This document shows positions 35,434 through 47,893 of a stretch of 64,000 bases of DNA, one piece after another. The stretch's first letter is position 1; every line of letters begins with the position of its first letter. Both the position numbers and the translations under genes were made by a program. The notes beneath the pieces are model-generated. The model did not search any database, was not told the DNA's origin, and saw only the letters and a program-made list of their open reading frames with translations. The DNA is from an uncultured Collinsella sp. (GTDB lineage Bacteria > Actinomycetota > Coriobacteriia > Coriobacteriales > Coriobacteriaceae): positions 11,671 through 75,670 of the forward strand of contig UQHZ01000010.1 of assembly GCA_900541055.1 (NCBI GenBank). Reading direction: 5' to 3'.

Positions 35434-35649
35434 GGTCAAAAAGTGGCAAATATGAGTACTGTCACCAATTTAGTAGCAGCAAAATCGAGAGCAAATTGCC
35501 TACTTTGAGCGATTCGAAGAGGTTGAAAGCCGTCAAACGCCCTTCAAAGGGGGTTAGATAAATTGATTTTGAGCCCATTTTCGCTCAGAGCAGGCCGAAA
35601 AATATGACACCTCTTTTGCAACAGTACTCATATTTGGCATTTTTTGACC
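35434..35649. mobile_element. MITE-like element with 29-bp terminal inverted repeats
   Basis: The stretch 35434-35462 and the inverted copy 35621-35649 match at 27 of 29 positions, bounding a 216-bp AT-richer unit with no convincing gene. It lies between the HPr-like gene and the terminator of the APC transporter. The architecture resembles the 24791-24987 element (similar size and inverted-repeat length) though the sequence differs. No target duplication or transposase was recognised. Confidence 0.65.
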
Positions 35650-35667
35650 ACAGGGTCCAAAACATGT

Positions 35668-35706
35668 CCCAAAACACAAAAGGAGGGGCCCGAAGGGCCC
35701 CTCCTT
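35668..35706 (-). terminator. Rho-independent terminator of the APC transporter gene
   Basis: AAGGAGGGGCCC (35680-35691) and GGGCCCCTCCTT (35695-35706) form a perfect 12-bp stem with a GAA loop; on the minus strand TTTGTGTTTT follows. It lies 47 nt beyond the stop. Confidence 0.9.
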
Positions 35707-35753
35707 AGGAAAGGGAATCAAGTTGTTCCTCAGCTGTGGATAAATCCCAGCTT

Positions 35754-37229
<1,476 letters not shown>

Positions 37230-37370
37230 TCATCTATTAAATGTCATCTAAACCCGTCCGAGCTGCAAGTGCAAACACGGACGGCGCACCTGCTAAGGGG
37301 AATGGGGAAAAGGGAGTCAACAAAGCCATCCCCCTTAACGGCGCGAAGCAAACGTCCAGGCGGACGAATA

Positions 37371-37826
37371 CTACTTGTTGGGGAAGGAATAACCTTCGAC
37401 CGTCACGTGCAGTACCACGACGCGGGGATCCGCGGCATCGGCCACGACACGGTAGGCCTCGTCAATTTCGACGACGGCAACGCCGCCGGCGGGAATCGTC
37501 ACGGTCTCCCCCGCCCCCTCAAAGCGCTCGCGATCATCGATATCGCTGTAAGCGCGGGTGCAGGTGAGGCCTGCCTTGGGGGCAACCTCGACGGTCAGGT
37601 CGCCGTCGAGCGGAGCGAGCACGGCATGGTAGCGACGGTGACCGACCAGGTCGGCGGTTGCGGCCTCGCGGGCATAGACCCACCAGTACACCAGCGAGTC
37701 GCCGATGGAGTACGCCACATCGTGCTGCAGTTCAGAAACGCCGTCGAGCGCCTGGCCGGTACGCATCCACTTCTTGACGGACTTCATCTGAGCGTCGAAA
37801 TCGGCGCGCGAGTTAAAGACATGCAT
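37371..37826 (-). CDS. ebgC: EbgC-like YhcH/YjgK/YiaL family protein, beta-galactosidase accessory subunit
   Basis: A 151-residue cupin-like protein of the YhcH/YjgK/YiaL (DUF386) family. It shows SELQHDVAYSIGDSLVYWWV in place of the usual dimer region, HRRYHAVLAPLDGD, and the late VVLHVTVEGYSFPNK. In E. coli EbgC is the small subunit required for full EbgA activity. Here it begins 3 nt after the beta-galactosidase stop with AAGGAGG upstream, so the two are coupled. Confidence 0.88.
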   Translation of the reverse strand: MHVFNSRADFDAQMKSVKKWMRTGQALDGVSELQHDVAYSIGDSLVYWWVYAREAATADLVGHRRYHAVLAPLDGDLTVEVAPKAGLTCTRAYSDIDDRERFEGAGETVTIPAGGVAVVEIDEAYRVVADAADPRVVVLHVTVEGYSFPNK

Positions 37827-37829
37827 GGC

Positions 37830-40850
<3,021 letters not shown>

Positions 40851-40873
40851 TCATCATCGTAGTGATTCTTGTG

Positions 40874-40974
40874 CAACCGGTTGTCCTTATCTTACGGGCG
40901 ATGTAAAAAACTGTGCAACCGGTTGTCCGCTGAACGGTCGATTTGGCAGGGTTAACGGTGCAACCGGTTGTACA
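40874..40974. promoter_or_regulatory. ebgAC promoter with three CAACCGGTTG operators
   Basis: The 376-bp gap between ebgA and the divergent lacI gene holds three palindromes with core CAACCGGTTG at 40874-40883, 40916-40925 and 40961-40970. Core centres are 42 and 45 bp apart. A minus-strand promoter fits between the first two: -35 TTGCAC (40913-40918, in the middle operator), 18-nt spacer, -10 TAAGAT (40889-40894). The adjacent LacI protein is the expected repressor. Further right, 41110-41141 holds small palindromes (CCGGTCACCGG, TGAACGCTGTTCA) near the lacI promoter. Confidence 0.85.
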
Positions 40975-41214
40975 ATCGCAACACTTATGTCACCCTGAGT
41001 ATCGAAACTCAGCACAAGACATCGTTCTTAAGCTCGTAGGCAACCTCCACGCCCGCTGATATCTCACCCACACGAGACGTATTCGATTTCGGCTTGGTTG
41101 CAAAACGACACCGGTCACCGGATATCATGAACGCTGTTCAGGCGCACTATAGTAAGCTGTATCCGCACTAGCCCGTATCAGTGACAACATCGACCGCATT
41201 TTCCAGGAGACGCC

Positions 41215-42231
41215 ATGACCCAACCAGTTCGCACCGCACCTACGCTTGCCGAGGTTGCCGCAGCTGCCGGCGTGTCGCGCTCCACGGCATCGCGTGCCCT
41301 CAACGATTCGCCCCGCATTAGCGAGGAAACCAAAAAGCGCGTCCGCGCGGCGGCCAAGGAATTCAATTTTGTCCCCAACGCTCGTGGCCGAGCGCTCGCT
41401 GTCGGGCGCACGGAAATCATCGCCGTGCTCGTGACCGAGCCTCTGAGTGAACTCTTCAGCGACCCCACCTATAGCGAGTTTTTGAGCGGCATTACCGAGG
41501 AACTGTCGGAGTCGTCCTATCTGCCCGTTATCTTGCAGGCGTCTTCTACGCATGAGCGCAACCGCGCACGCGAGCACTTTGAGCGCCGCTCGTTCGACGC
41601 CGTGATCGACGTCTCTCCCTACAAAGGCAGCGAGCTGCTCGAGGTGCTGCGCGAGCTGGGCGTACCCACCGTGTTGTGCGGCCAGCTCGAGGGCCACCCC
41701 TATCGCGATGTGTTCTCGACGGTCTACTCTGACGATGAAGAGGGCGGACATTTTGCGGCACTCGCCATGAAGGATCGCGGGCGCAAAGATATCGTCGCCG
41801 TGTTGGGACCGCAAGACAACCCCGCTGTTGTCGACCGCCTGCGCGGCTACCGCGCCGTCTTGGGCGAAGACCTCCCAGACGCAAACGTTATCTATACCGG
41901 CTGGAACAGCGGAGACGGCTATCAGGCCATGCACCAGATCCTCGCGCGCGAGATTACTTTCGATGGCGTGCTCTGCGGATCGGACCGTATCGCGGCTGGC
42001 GTCATCACCGCGCTCAACGAGGCAGGCCTATCCGTTCCTGCGGACGTTTCTGTCGTCGGCTTCGACGATCACGAGATTGCGGCGCGCTGCGTCCCCGCGC
42101 TCACGACCGTCCGCCAGCCCCTGCGCGAAGAAGGACACATGGCCGCCAACATTGCGCTCGACATGATCAAGGGTGCCGAGCCCACCACCTCCGTGATGCA
42201 CATGCAGCTGATCCAGAGAGACTCGCTATAA
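41215..42231 (+). CDS. LacI-family repressor of the beta-galactosidase operon (predicted)
   Basis: A 338-residue LacI/GalR protein: helix-turn-helix TLAEVAAAAGVSRSTASRAL, hinge NFVPNARGRALAVGRT, and a sugar-binding core with DGVLCGSDRIAAGVITALNE and VPADVSVVGFDDHEIAARCVPALTTV. Divergent from ebgAC across three CAACCGGTTG operators with a central CG, so it is the predicted repressor with a galactoside inducer. ATG 41215-41217 follows CAGGAG by 6 nt. The operators lie too far (about 240 bp) from its own start to show autoregulation directly. Confidence 0.92.
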   Translation: MTQPVRTAPTLAEVAAAAGVSRSTASRALNDSPRISEETKKRVRAAAKEFNFVPNARGRALAVGRTEIIAVLVTEPLSELFSDPTYSEFLSGITEELSESSYLPVILQASSTHERNRAREHFERRSFDAVIDVSPYKGSELLEVLRELGVPTVLCGQLEGHPYRDVFSTVYSDDEEGGHFAALAMKDRGRKDIVAVLGPQDNPAVVDRLRGYRAVLGEDLPDANVIYTGWNSGDGYQAMHQILAREITFDGVLCGSDRIAAGVITALNEAGLSVPADVSVVGFDDHEIAARCVPALTTVRQPLREEGHMAANIALDMIKGAEPTTSVMHMQLIQRDSL

Positions 42232-42242
42232 GAAAATGGGCC

Positions 42243-42440
42243 GGGCTTTCCGCCAGACAGTTGTTGCGGAAAGTCTATCCCGTTTTGAGCGCTCATTCTG
42301 GGGCACAGTTTCCGTTAGACAGCTCAACCGGAAACTGTGCCCCATTATTTTGCCGAATTCTGGGTCGCGCTTTCCCAGAGGACCCCCTTTGGGAAAGCGC
42401 GACCCGTTCTGCACGCAGATTACGGGATGCACTTTCCGCG
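42243..42440. repeat. Tandem array of related hairpins between lacI and aspS
   Basis: Three hairpins in succession: 42243-42273 (TTTCCGC/GCGGAAA core), 42300-42343 (15-bp perfect stem GGGGCACAGTTTCCG, 14-nt loop) and 42362-42405 (15-bp perfect stem GGGTCGCGCTTTCCC, 14-nt loop). A fourth arm (GATGCACTTTCCGCG, about 42427-42440) lacks its partner. Stem sequences differ from unit to unit but each is self-complementary and shares the TTTCC core. The array separates convergent genes. Confidence 0.8.
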
Positions 42441-42477
42441 ACGTCCGGTCACCCCATGCCCTCACAATCTCGGCGTA

Positions 42478-42513
42478 TAAAAAACGAGGGAAGGCACACG
42501 TCCTTCCCTCGTT
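42478..42513 (-). terminator. Rho-independent terminator of aspS
   Basis: AACGAGGGAAGG (42483-42494) pairs perfectly with CCTTCCCTCGTT (42502-42513), 7-nt loop, and the minus-strand transcript then runs into TTTTTTA. It lies 24 nt beyond the aspS stop. Confidence 0.92.
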
Positions 42514-42536
42514 GCAAGCAATATGTAGCCGCTCGC

Positions 42537-44324
42537 CTACATCAGGCGCAGGCTGACGTCCTTGAGCTGGGCGCCGCTAACGGCACTCGGGGCGCCCGAC
42601 ATGAGGTCGGAGCCGCTGGCCGTCTTGGGGAACGCCATGACATCGCGGATGGAGTCGGAACCGGTGAGCAGCATGCACACGCGGTCCAGGCCCAGAGCGA
42701 AACCGCCCATCGGGGGCGCACCAAACTTGAGAGCCTCCATGAGGAAGCCAAACTGAGACTCGGCGCGCTCCTCGGTAAAGCCCAGGAGCTTGAGCATGGA
42801 CATCTGCATCTCGGCGTTGTGGATACGCATACCGCCGCCGCCGGCCTCAAAGCCGTCCATGACAAAGTCGTAGGTGCAAGAACCAGCTGCCAACGGGTCG
42901 GCCTCGATCTTGGCGATGTCGGTCTCGGTCGGCAGAGTGAACGGCTGGTGCTCGGCAGCGTAAGCCTTGCGGTCCTCATCCCAGTGGAACAGCGGGAAGT
43001 TGACGACCCACAGGAAGTCGTGGCCCTCGCGCTTGATCTCGAGTGCGTTGGCCATGTGAGAACGCATGCCGCCCAGGATCTCGTCAGAGAGCAGGCGCGG
43101 GCCGGCGGCGAACATCACGAGGTCGCCAGGCTCGACGTCCATGCGCTCGCGCAGAGCCGCCATCTCCTCGTCCGAGAAGAACTTGACGATGGGGCTGTTG
43201 ATGGAGCCGTCCTCGCGGAAGGCGATCCATGCCAGGCCCTTGGCGCCAAACGTGGAGGCCACGCCGGCGAGCTTATCGATCTTGGCACGTGCCCAGGCAC
43301 CGGCGCCCTTGGCGTTGATGGCCTTGACGACAGAGCCCTCCTCGTTTGCGGCAGTCGCAAAGACCTTGAACTTGGAGTTGGCAAAGATGTCGGTCAGGTC
43401 GACCAGGTGCATGCCATAGCGGGTATCGGGCTTGTCGGAGCCATAGGTGTCCATGGCCTCCCAGTAGTTCATGCGACGCAGCGGCGTGGGCATCTCGACG
43501 CCCATGCGGCCGAAGGCATCGGCCAGGACCTCTTCGAGCGCGCTCATAACGTCGTTCTGGTCCACGAAGGACATCTCGATATCGACCTGGGTGAACTCGG
43601 GCTGACGGTCGGCACGCAGGTCCTCGTCGCGGAAGCACTTGGCGACCTGGTAGTAGCGCTCGACGCCACCGACCATGAGCAGCTGCTTCAGGAGCTGCGG
43701 GGACTGCGGCAGGGCGTAGAAGTTACCCGGCTGGATACGGCTGGGAACGATGAAGTCTCGAGCGCCCTCGGGCGTGGACTTAAACAGGGAGGGCGTCTCG
43801 ACCTCCATGAACTCACGGTTGTGCAGCGCCTCGCGAATGGCAAAGGTGAAGTCGGAGCGCAGCTTGAGGTTGGCCATCATCTCGGGACGGCGGAGGTCCA
43901 GATAGCGATAGCGCAGGCGGGTGTCCTCGCTGGTCTCGATGCCGTCCTCGATCTGGAACGGCGGGGTGACGGACGTGTTGAGCACCTCGGCGTGGTCGGT
44001 CAGGACCTCGATCTCGCCGGTCGCGAGCTTGGTGTTGGTGGTCTCCTCGCCACGGGCGCGCACGACGCCGTGAATCTTGATGGGCCACTCGGGACGCATA
44101 GTCTCGGCGATCTTAAAGGCATCGCCGTCGGAGTGCTCGGGGTCGAAGGTGAGCTGCGTGATGCCCTCGCGGTCGCGAAGGTCGCAGAAAATAAGGCCGC
44201 CGTGGTCGCGGCGACGGCTCACCCAACCGGTGAGGGTGACCTCTTCGCCCACGTTCTCGAAGCGAAGCTCGCCGCAGGTACGGGTGTGCATGGAATGCTC
44301 ATCGATGGGACGGGTCTGGCTCAT
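42537..44324 (-). CDS. aspS: Aspartyl-tRNA synthetase (possibly non-discriminating)
   Basis: A 595-residue bacterial-type class II AspRS: OB-fold anticodon domain (about 20-105), motif 1 region, motif 2 FRDEDLRADRQPEFTQVDIE, a GAD insertion domain (about 280-420) and motif 3 GGFALGLDRVCMLL. Anticodon-domain sequence RRRDHGGLIF has His where E. coli AspRS has Leu30; His here is a mark of non-discriminating enzymes that also charge tRNA-Asn. The second known determinant could not be judged. ATG 44322-44324 follows AAAGGAGG by about 8 nt. Divergent from serB; own terminator. Confidence 0.97.
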   Translation of the reverse strand: MSQTRPIDEHSMHTRTCGELRFENVGEEVTLTGWVSRRRDHGGLIFCDLRDREGITQLTFDPEHSDGDAFKIAETMRPEWPIKIHGVVRARGEETTNTKLATGEIEVLTDHAEVLNTSVTPPFQIEDGIETSEDTRLRYRYLDLRRPEMMANLKLRSDFTFAIREALHNREFMEVETPSLFKSTPEGARDFIVPSRIQPGNFYALPQSPQLLKQLLMVGGVERYYQVAKCFRDEDLRADRQPEFTQVDIEMSFVDQNDVMSALEEVLADAFGRMGVEMPTPLRRMNYWEAMDTYGSDKPDTRYGMHLVDLTDIFANSKFKVFATAANEEGSVVKAINAKGAGAWARAKIDKLAGVASTFGAKGLAWIAFREDGSINSPIVKFFSDEEMAALRERMDVEPGDLVMFAAGPRLLSDEILGGMRSHMANALEIKREGHDFLWVVNFPLFHWDEDRKAYAAEHQPFTLPTETDIAKIEADPLAAGSCTYDFVMDGFEAGGGGMRIHNAEMQMSMLKLLGFTEERAESQFGFLMEALKFGAPPMGGFALGLDRVCMLLTGSDSIRDVMAFPKTASGSDLMSGAPSAVSGAQLKDVSLRLM

Positions 44325-44580
44325 ACCAGTGATCCTCCTTTATGGATCTGTGCCGCCCCGTGTCGTTCCGGGCGGCGTCGTACAGATTTGCCCAGCCTGC
44401 GTAAACCGCGCAGCCAGACATGGCGTTCTATCTTATCGCACCTGCGTCGATGTGCCGCGGAAAAGTAGCTCATGCCCAAAGACTTGACGGAGACGAAACA
44501 ATTGATGCACCGCGGCACCCGCCCGCGCTATTCACGTGCGACAATATGCCCCAATAAAACAGCACTTGGAAAGGCCCGTC

Positions 44581-45216
44581 ATGACTGCACGCCTCATTGT
44601 TATGGATATCGACTCCACGCTCATCAACCAGGAGGTCATCGACCTGTTGGGCGAGGAGGCCGGCGTGGGCAAGCAGGTAGCGCAGATCACCGAGCGCGCC
44701 ATGCGCGGCGAGCTTGACTTTAAGCAGGCGCTCGAGGAGCGCGTGGGGCTGCTTGCCGGCCTGGACGAGAGCGTGTTCGAGCGCACCTTTGCGCGCGTGA
44801 CGTTTACCCCCGGCGCGCTGGAGCTTGTGCGCTCGGCGCACAGCAAGGGCTGGAAGGTCGGCGTGGTAAGCGGCGGCTTCCACGAGGTCGCCGATAAGAT
44901 CGTGGCCGCTGCGGGCATCGATTTTTGTCTAGCGAACCGCCTGGAGGTCGTAGACGGCAAGCTCACCGGTAAGTTGGCTGCCGACATCGTGACCAAGGAA
45001 TCCAAGCTCATCCAGCTGCTGGATTGGGCAGTTGAGTGCGGCGTCGATATAGCCCACACCGTCGCGATCGGCGACGGCGCCAACGACATCCCCATGATTC
45101 AGGCCGCGGGCACGGGCATCGCGTTTTGCGCCAAGCCCAAGACGCGCGAGGCCGCCCCGTTTGCCATCGACGAGCGCAATCTGATGCTCGCCATGGACAT
45201 CATCCTGCGCGACTAG
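44581..45216 (+). CDS. serB: SerB, phosphoserine phosphatase
   Basis: A 211-residue HAD-superfamily phosphatase that makes L-serine from O-phosphoserine. HAD motif I is VMDIDSTLINQEVIDLLGEE (DxDST with the substrate Glu), motif II VGVVSGGFHEVADKI, motif III Lys in VTKESKLIQ, and motif IV AIGDGANDIPMIQAAGTGIAF. It lacks the N-terminal ACT domain of some homologues. ATG 44581-44583 follows GGAAAGG by 5 nt. Divergent from aspS; larB starts 114 nt later. Confidence 0.95.
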   Translation: MTARLIVMDIDSTLINQEVIDLLGEEAGVGKQVAQITERAMRGELDFKQALEERVGLLAGLDESVFERTFARVTFTPGALELVRSAHSKGWKVGVVSGGFHEVADKIVAAAGIDFCLANRLEVVDGKLTGKLAADIVTKESKLIQLLDWAVECGVDIAHTVAIGDGANDIPMIQAAGTGIAFCAKPKTREAAPFAIDERNLMLAMDIILRD

Positions 45217-45252
45217 CCGATCCGTCTAACAATTGAATCAGTCTGTCCTATA

Positions 45253-45286
45253 GTTTCCGAACAATTTTGTCTTAGTGTTCGGGAAC
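45253..45286. promoter_or_regulatory. Inverted repeat in the larB leader
   Basis: GTTTCCGAACA (45253-45263) and TGTTCGGGAAC (45276-45286) are complementary at 10 of 11 positions with 12 nt between, about 45 bp before the larB start. It could be an operator or a leader hairpin; nothing further identifies a regulator. Confidence 0.5.
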
Positions 45287-45330
45287 GTACCCTTTGAGTG
45301 CTAGACTTTGCGCCGTCGAAGGGAACATAT

Positions 45331-46113
45331 ATGGATAAGCGAGATCTTGAGCAGTTGCTGAGCGATGTTGCTGGCGGAGCAGTCACCCCAGCCGTCGCCC
45401 TCACGCGTATCCAGACGGCGCCAACCGCCGATCTGGGTTTTGCGCAGCTCGATCTTTCGCGCGGGGTGCGCCAGGGAGCCGGCGAGGTTGTCTACGGCGC
45501 CGGTAAAACCGCCGAGCAAATTGCCGCCATTATCGAAGCGCTGCGCGATGCCGGTCAGGAGCGCATCCTGGTCACGCGCCTGGACAGCAAAAAAGCAGCC
45601 CGTACCTCGGAGCTTCTCGGCAACGACATCGACCTGGGATATGTCCCGGACGCCCAGCTCGCCCTCGTGGGTGGCAAGCCCTCCCCCACCGGCAACGGAC
45701 GCATCGTTGTCGCCTGCGCCGGCACGAGCGACCTGCCCGTCGCCGAAGAGGCGGCACTGACGGCCGAGTTCTACGGCAACGAGGTCGATCGCCTCTACGA
45801 CGTAGGTGTCGCCGGCCTGCACCGCCTGCTCGCTCATGCCGAGGAACTTGCCCAGGCGCAGGTGATCATTGCCGTCGCCGGCATGGAGGGCGCGTTGGCG
45901 AGCGTTATCGGCGGCCTGGTGAGCTGTCCGGTCATCGCCGTCCCCACCAGCGTGGGCTATGGCGCAAGCTTTGGCGGCGTAGCCGCGCTGCTCGCCATGC
46001 TCAACTCCTGCGCCAGCGGCGTTTCGGTTGTCAACATCGACAACGGCTTTGGTGCCGCCTACCAGGCAAGTCTTATCAATCATCTGAGCGCTGGCACGCC
46101 CTGCGCCCGTTAA
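45331..46113 (+). CDS. larB: LarB, pyridinium-3,5-biscarboxylic acid mononucleotide synthase
   Basis: A 260-residue LarB: an N-terminal region (DLEQLLSDVAGG, LGFAQLDLSRGVRQGAGEVVYGAGKT) followed by a PurE-like carboxylase domain with VACAGTSDLPVAEEAALTAE, EGALASVIGGLVSCPVIAVP and SVGYGASFGGVAALLAMLNSC. It carboxylates and hydrolyses nicotinic acid adenine dinucleotide in the first step of nickel-pincer cofactor synthesis for LarA. ATG 45331-45333 follows GAAGGGA by 7 nt. larC begins 10 nt downstream. Confidence 0.94.
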   Translation: MDKRDLEQLLSDVAGGAVTPAVALTRIQTAPTADLGFAQLDLSRGVRQGAGEVVYGAGKTAEQIAAIIEALRDAGQERILVTRLDSKKAARTSELLGNDIDLGYVPDAQLALVGGKPSPTGNGRIVVACAGTSDLPVAEEAALTAEFYGNEVDRLYDVGVAGLHRLLAHAEELAQAQVIIAVAGMEGALASVIGGLVSCPVIAVPTSVGYGASFGGVAALLAMLNSCASGVSVVNIDNGFGAAYQASLINHLSAGTPCAR

Positions 46114-46123
46114 GGAGCATTCC

Positions 46124-47041
46124 ATGTCCAACCATCAGCACACGCTTATCATCGACGGCACCTCGGGCATCAGCGGCGACATGACCGTCGCGGCCCTGCT
46201 CGACCTGGGCGCCAGCGAGGAGCACCTGCGCGAACAGCTCGCCACGCTGCCGATCGACGGCTTTGAGATTGCCGTTACACGCGTAAACAAGCATGGCATC
46301 GACGCCTGCGACTTTGACGTTCAGCTGGCAGAGGAGCTCGAGAACCATGATCACGACATGGCCTGGCTCTACGGCAACGAAGCGGCTGGCGAGCACACGC
46401 ACGAGCATGAGCATCACCATCATGATCATGGCGGACACGAACACGAGCACTGCCACGAGCATGACCATGAGGGCCACGGTCATGGCCACGAGGACCATCA
46501 CCACACCCACCACCATCATCACCGCTCGCTAGCCGACGTCACGGAAATTATCGAGAATTCGCAGCTAAGCGATGGCGCCAAGCGACGCGCGCTCGCCATC
46601 TTTACCGCGCTCGCCGCCGCCGAGGCCAAGGCTCACGGCAAAACGCCCGAGACCGTCATGTTCCACGAGGTAGGCGCCATCGATTCCATCGTTGACATCT
46701 GTTCAGTCGCCATCTGCCTCGATGACCTGGGTATCGAGGACATCGTGGTCGAGTCGCTCTCCGAGGGTCACGGCACCATCAACTGTGCCCACGGCCTTAT
46801 GCCCATCCCGGTGCCCGCCGTCGTCAACCTATGCCAAGCAGGCAATATCGCCCTCACGCCTGCACCGGTCGCCGGCGAGCTCGTGACGCCCACGGGCGCC
46901 GCCATCGTCACCGCGCTGCGCACGTCCGAGCATCTGCCGGCCTGCTACCGCATCGAGGCCGTCGGCTACGGCGCCGGTAAGCGCCCCTACGAGGGCTGCT
47001 CCGGCACGCTCCGTTGCCTGCTTGTTCACGTGGATGCATAG
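46124..47041 (+). CDS. larC1: LarC1, N-terminal part of nickel-pincer cofactor nickel insertase, His-rich
   Basis: A 305-residue protein with the LarC N-terminal domain: TLIIDGTSGISGDMTVAALLDLG, KTPETVMFHEVGAIDSIVDI, GHGTINCAHGLMPIPVPAVV and PVAGELVTPTGAAIVTAL. Between about residues 75 and 135 lies a very His-rich stretch, probably a nickel-binding region. LarC inserts Ni into the pincer nucleotide using CTP. It ends at LRCLLVHVDA, just where the LarC2 domain normally follows; the next gene begins 2 nt later, so LarC2 is absent here. L. plantarum also encodes LarC as separate LarC1 and LarC2 frames. Confidence 0.9.
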   Translation: MSNHQHTLIIDGTSGISGDMTVAALLDLGASEEHLREQLATLPIDGFEIAVTRVNKHGIDACDFDVQLAEELENHDHDMAWLYGNEAAGEHTHEHEHHHHDHGGHEHEHCHEHDHEGHGHGHEDHHHTHHHHHRSLADVTEIIENSQLSDGAKRRALAIFTALAAAEAKAHGKTPETVMFHEVGAIDSIVDICSVAICLDDLGIEDIVVESLSEGHGTINCAHGLMPIPVPAVVNLCQAGNIALTPAPVAGELVTPTGAAIVTALRTSEHLPACYRIEAVGYGAGKRPYEGCSGTLRCLLVHVDA

Positions 47042-47043
47042 CC

Positions 47044-47583
47044 ATGGATGCCCGCAAAATCAAAAGCCGCGCCGCTATTGTCACGGCGTTTTCCGAGCTC
47101 CTTCGCGAGGAGGACTACGGCAAGATCACCGTCGGCGACATCATCGCGCGCGCTCACGTAGGCCGCGCGACATTCTACGGCCTCTTTAAGAGCAAAGACG
47201 ACCTACTATCCGAGCTCGTGAGCGACATCTGCGCCCACGCCCTCGACGACGATGGCACACCACTCGACGACCCACTCATGCAGGTCGAGCATATCCTCAA
47301 CAATCTCTGGGAGTGTCGCCAGGGCGTTCGAGCGCTGGTAGCCGGCGCCGGCTCACGCGTCTTCGCCGACTGCCTCCGCAAGACCATCATGTCGCGCGCA
47401 GCCGAAACCGTCCCTACCGACCCAAACGGCCCCGCCGGCACCATGGACCGCAGCTTCTTACTACACCACATAGCCTCAAGCTTCGTAGGAATGGTCCAAT
47501 GGTGGGCCTGGCATAACTTCCAAGCAGACAAAGCCGACGTAGCCAAAGACTACTTATCAGCCATAAAACCCCTCTTCAACTAA
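47044..47583 (+). CDS. TetR/AcrR-family regulator
   Basis: A 179-residue regulator with an N-terminal TetR helix-turn-helix: RAAIVTAFSELLREEDYGKI, TVGDIIARAHVGRATFYGLF, KSKDDLL. The C-terminal half (WECRQGVRALVAGAGSRVF, ASSFVGMVQWWAWHNF) resembles the TetR_C domain of DhaS-like regulators. ATG 47044-47046 lies 2 nt after the larC1 stop, so it is co-transcribed with larBC1; no good ribosome site precedes it, which suits translational coupling. Target genes are unknown; larA/larD are candidates by context. Confidence 0.85.
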   Translation: MDARKIKSRAAIVTAFSELLREEDYGKITVGDIIARAHVGRATFYGLFKSKDDLLSELVSDICAHALDDDGTPLDDPLMQVEHILNNLWECRQGVRALVAGAGSRVFADCLRKTIMSRAAETVPTDPNGPAGTMDRSFLLHHIASSFVGMVQWWAWHNFQADKADVAKDYLSAIKPLFN

Positions 47584-47742
47584 GTAAGTAAGCCTCTCAT
47601 CCCAAAGCACCGCCCCACCCCAAGGCGCCACGCATCCCAAAGTGTCACTCGCACCTCAAAGCGCCTAGCAACAAAGTGCCCACCACATCCAAATTCAGAT
47701 ATATATGTTGGTTGCTTGTTCGAACGCAACTGGATTCCCGCA

Positions 47743-47869
47743 GGGTCCGGCATAGGTTAACTTTCCGCCGCACTCCGCAGGACGCAAGAAGCTCCCGCCG
47801 CACGAAGTGCGCAGCGGGAGCTTCTTGCATGTCCGAGGACGCGGCGGAAAGTTAACCTATGCCGGACCC
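47743..47869. repeat. 127-nt hairpin repeat, copy 1
   Basis: A long palindrome in the 310-bp gap between convergent tetR and larD. Outer arms 47743-47771 and 47841-47869 are perfectly complementary over 29 bp; inner arms GCAAGAAGCTCCCGC (47784-47798) and 47814-47828 pair perfectly over 15 bp; the tip is CGCAC-GAA-GTGCG (47799-47811). Twelve-nt internal loops separate outer and inner stems. A second copy of the same length with different outer arms lies at 50795-50921. Confidence 0.92.
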
Positions 47870-47893
47870 GGGCGTTATATCAATTGTCTTGGA

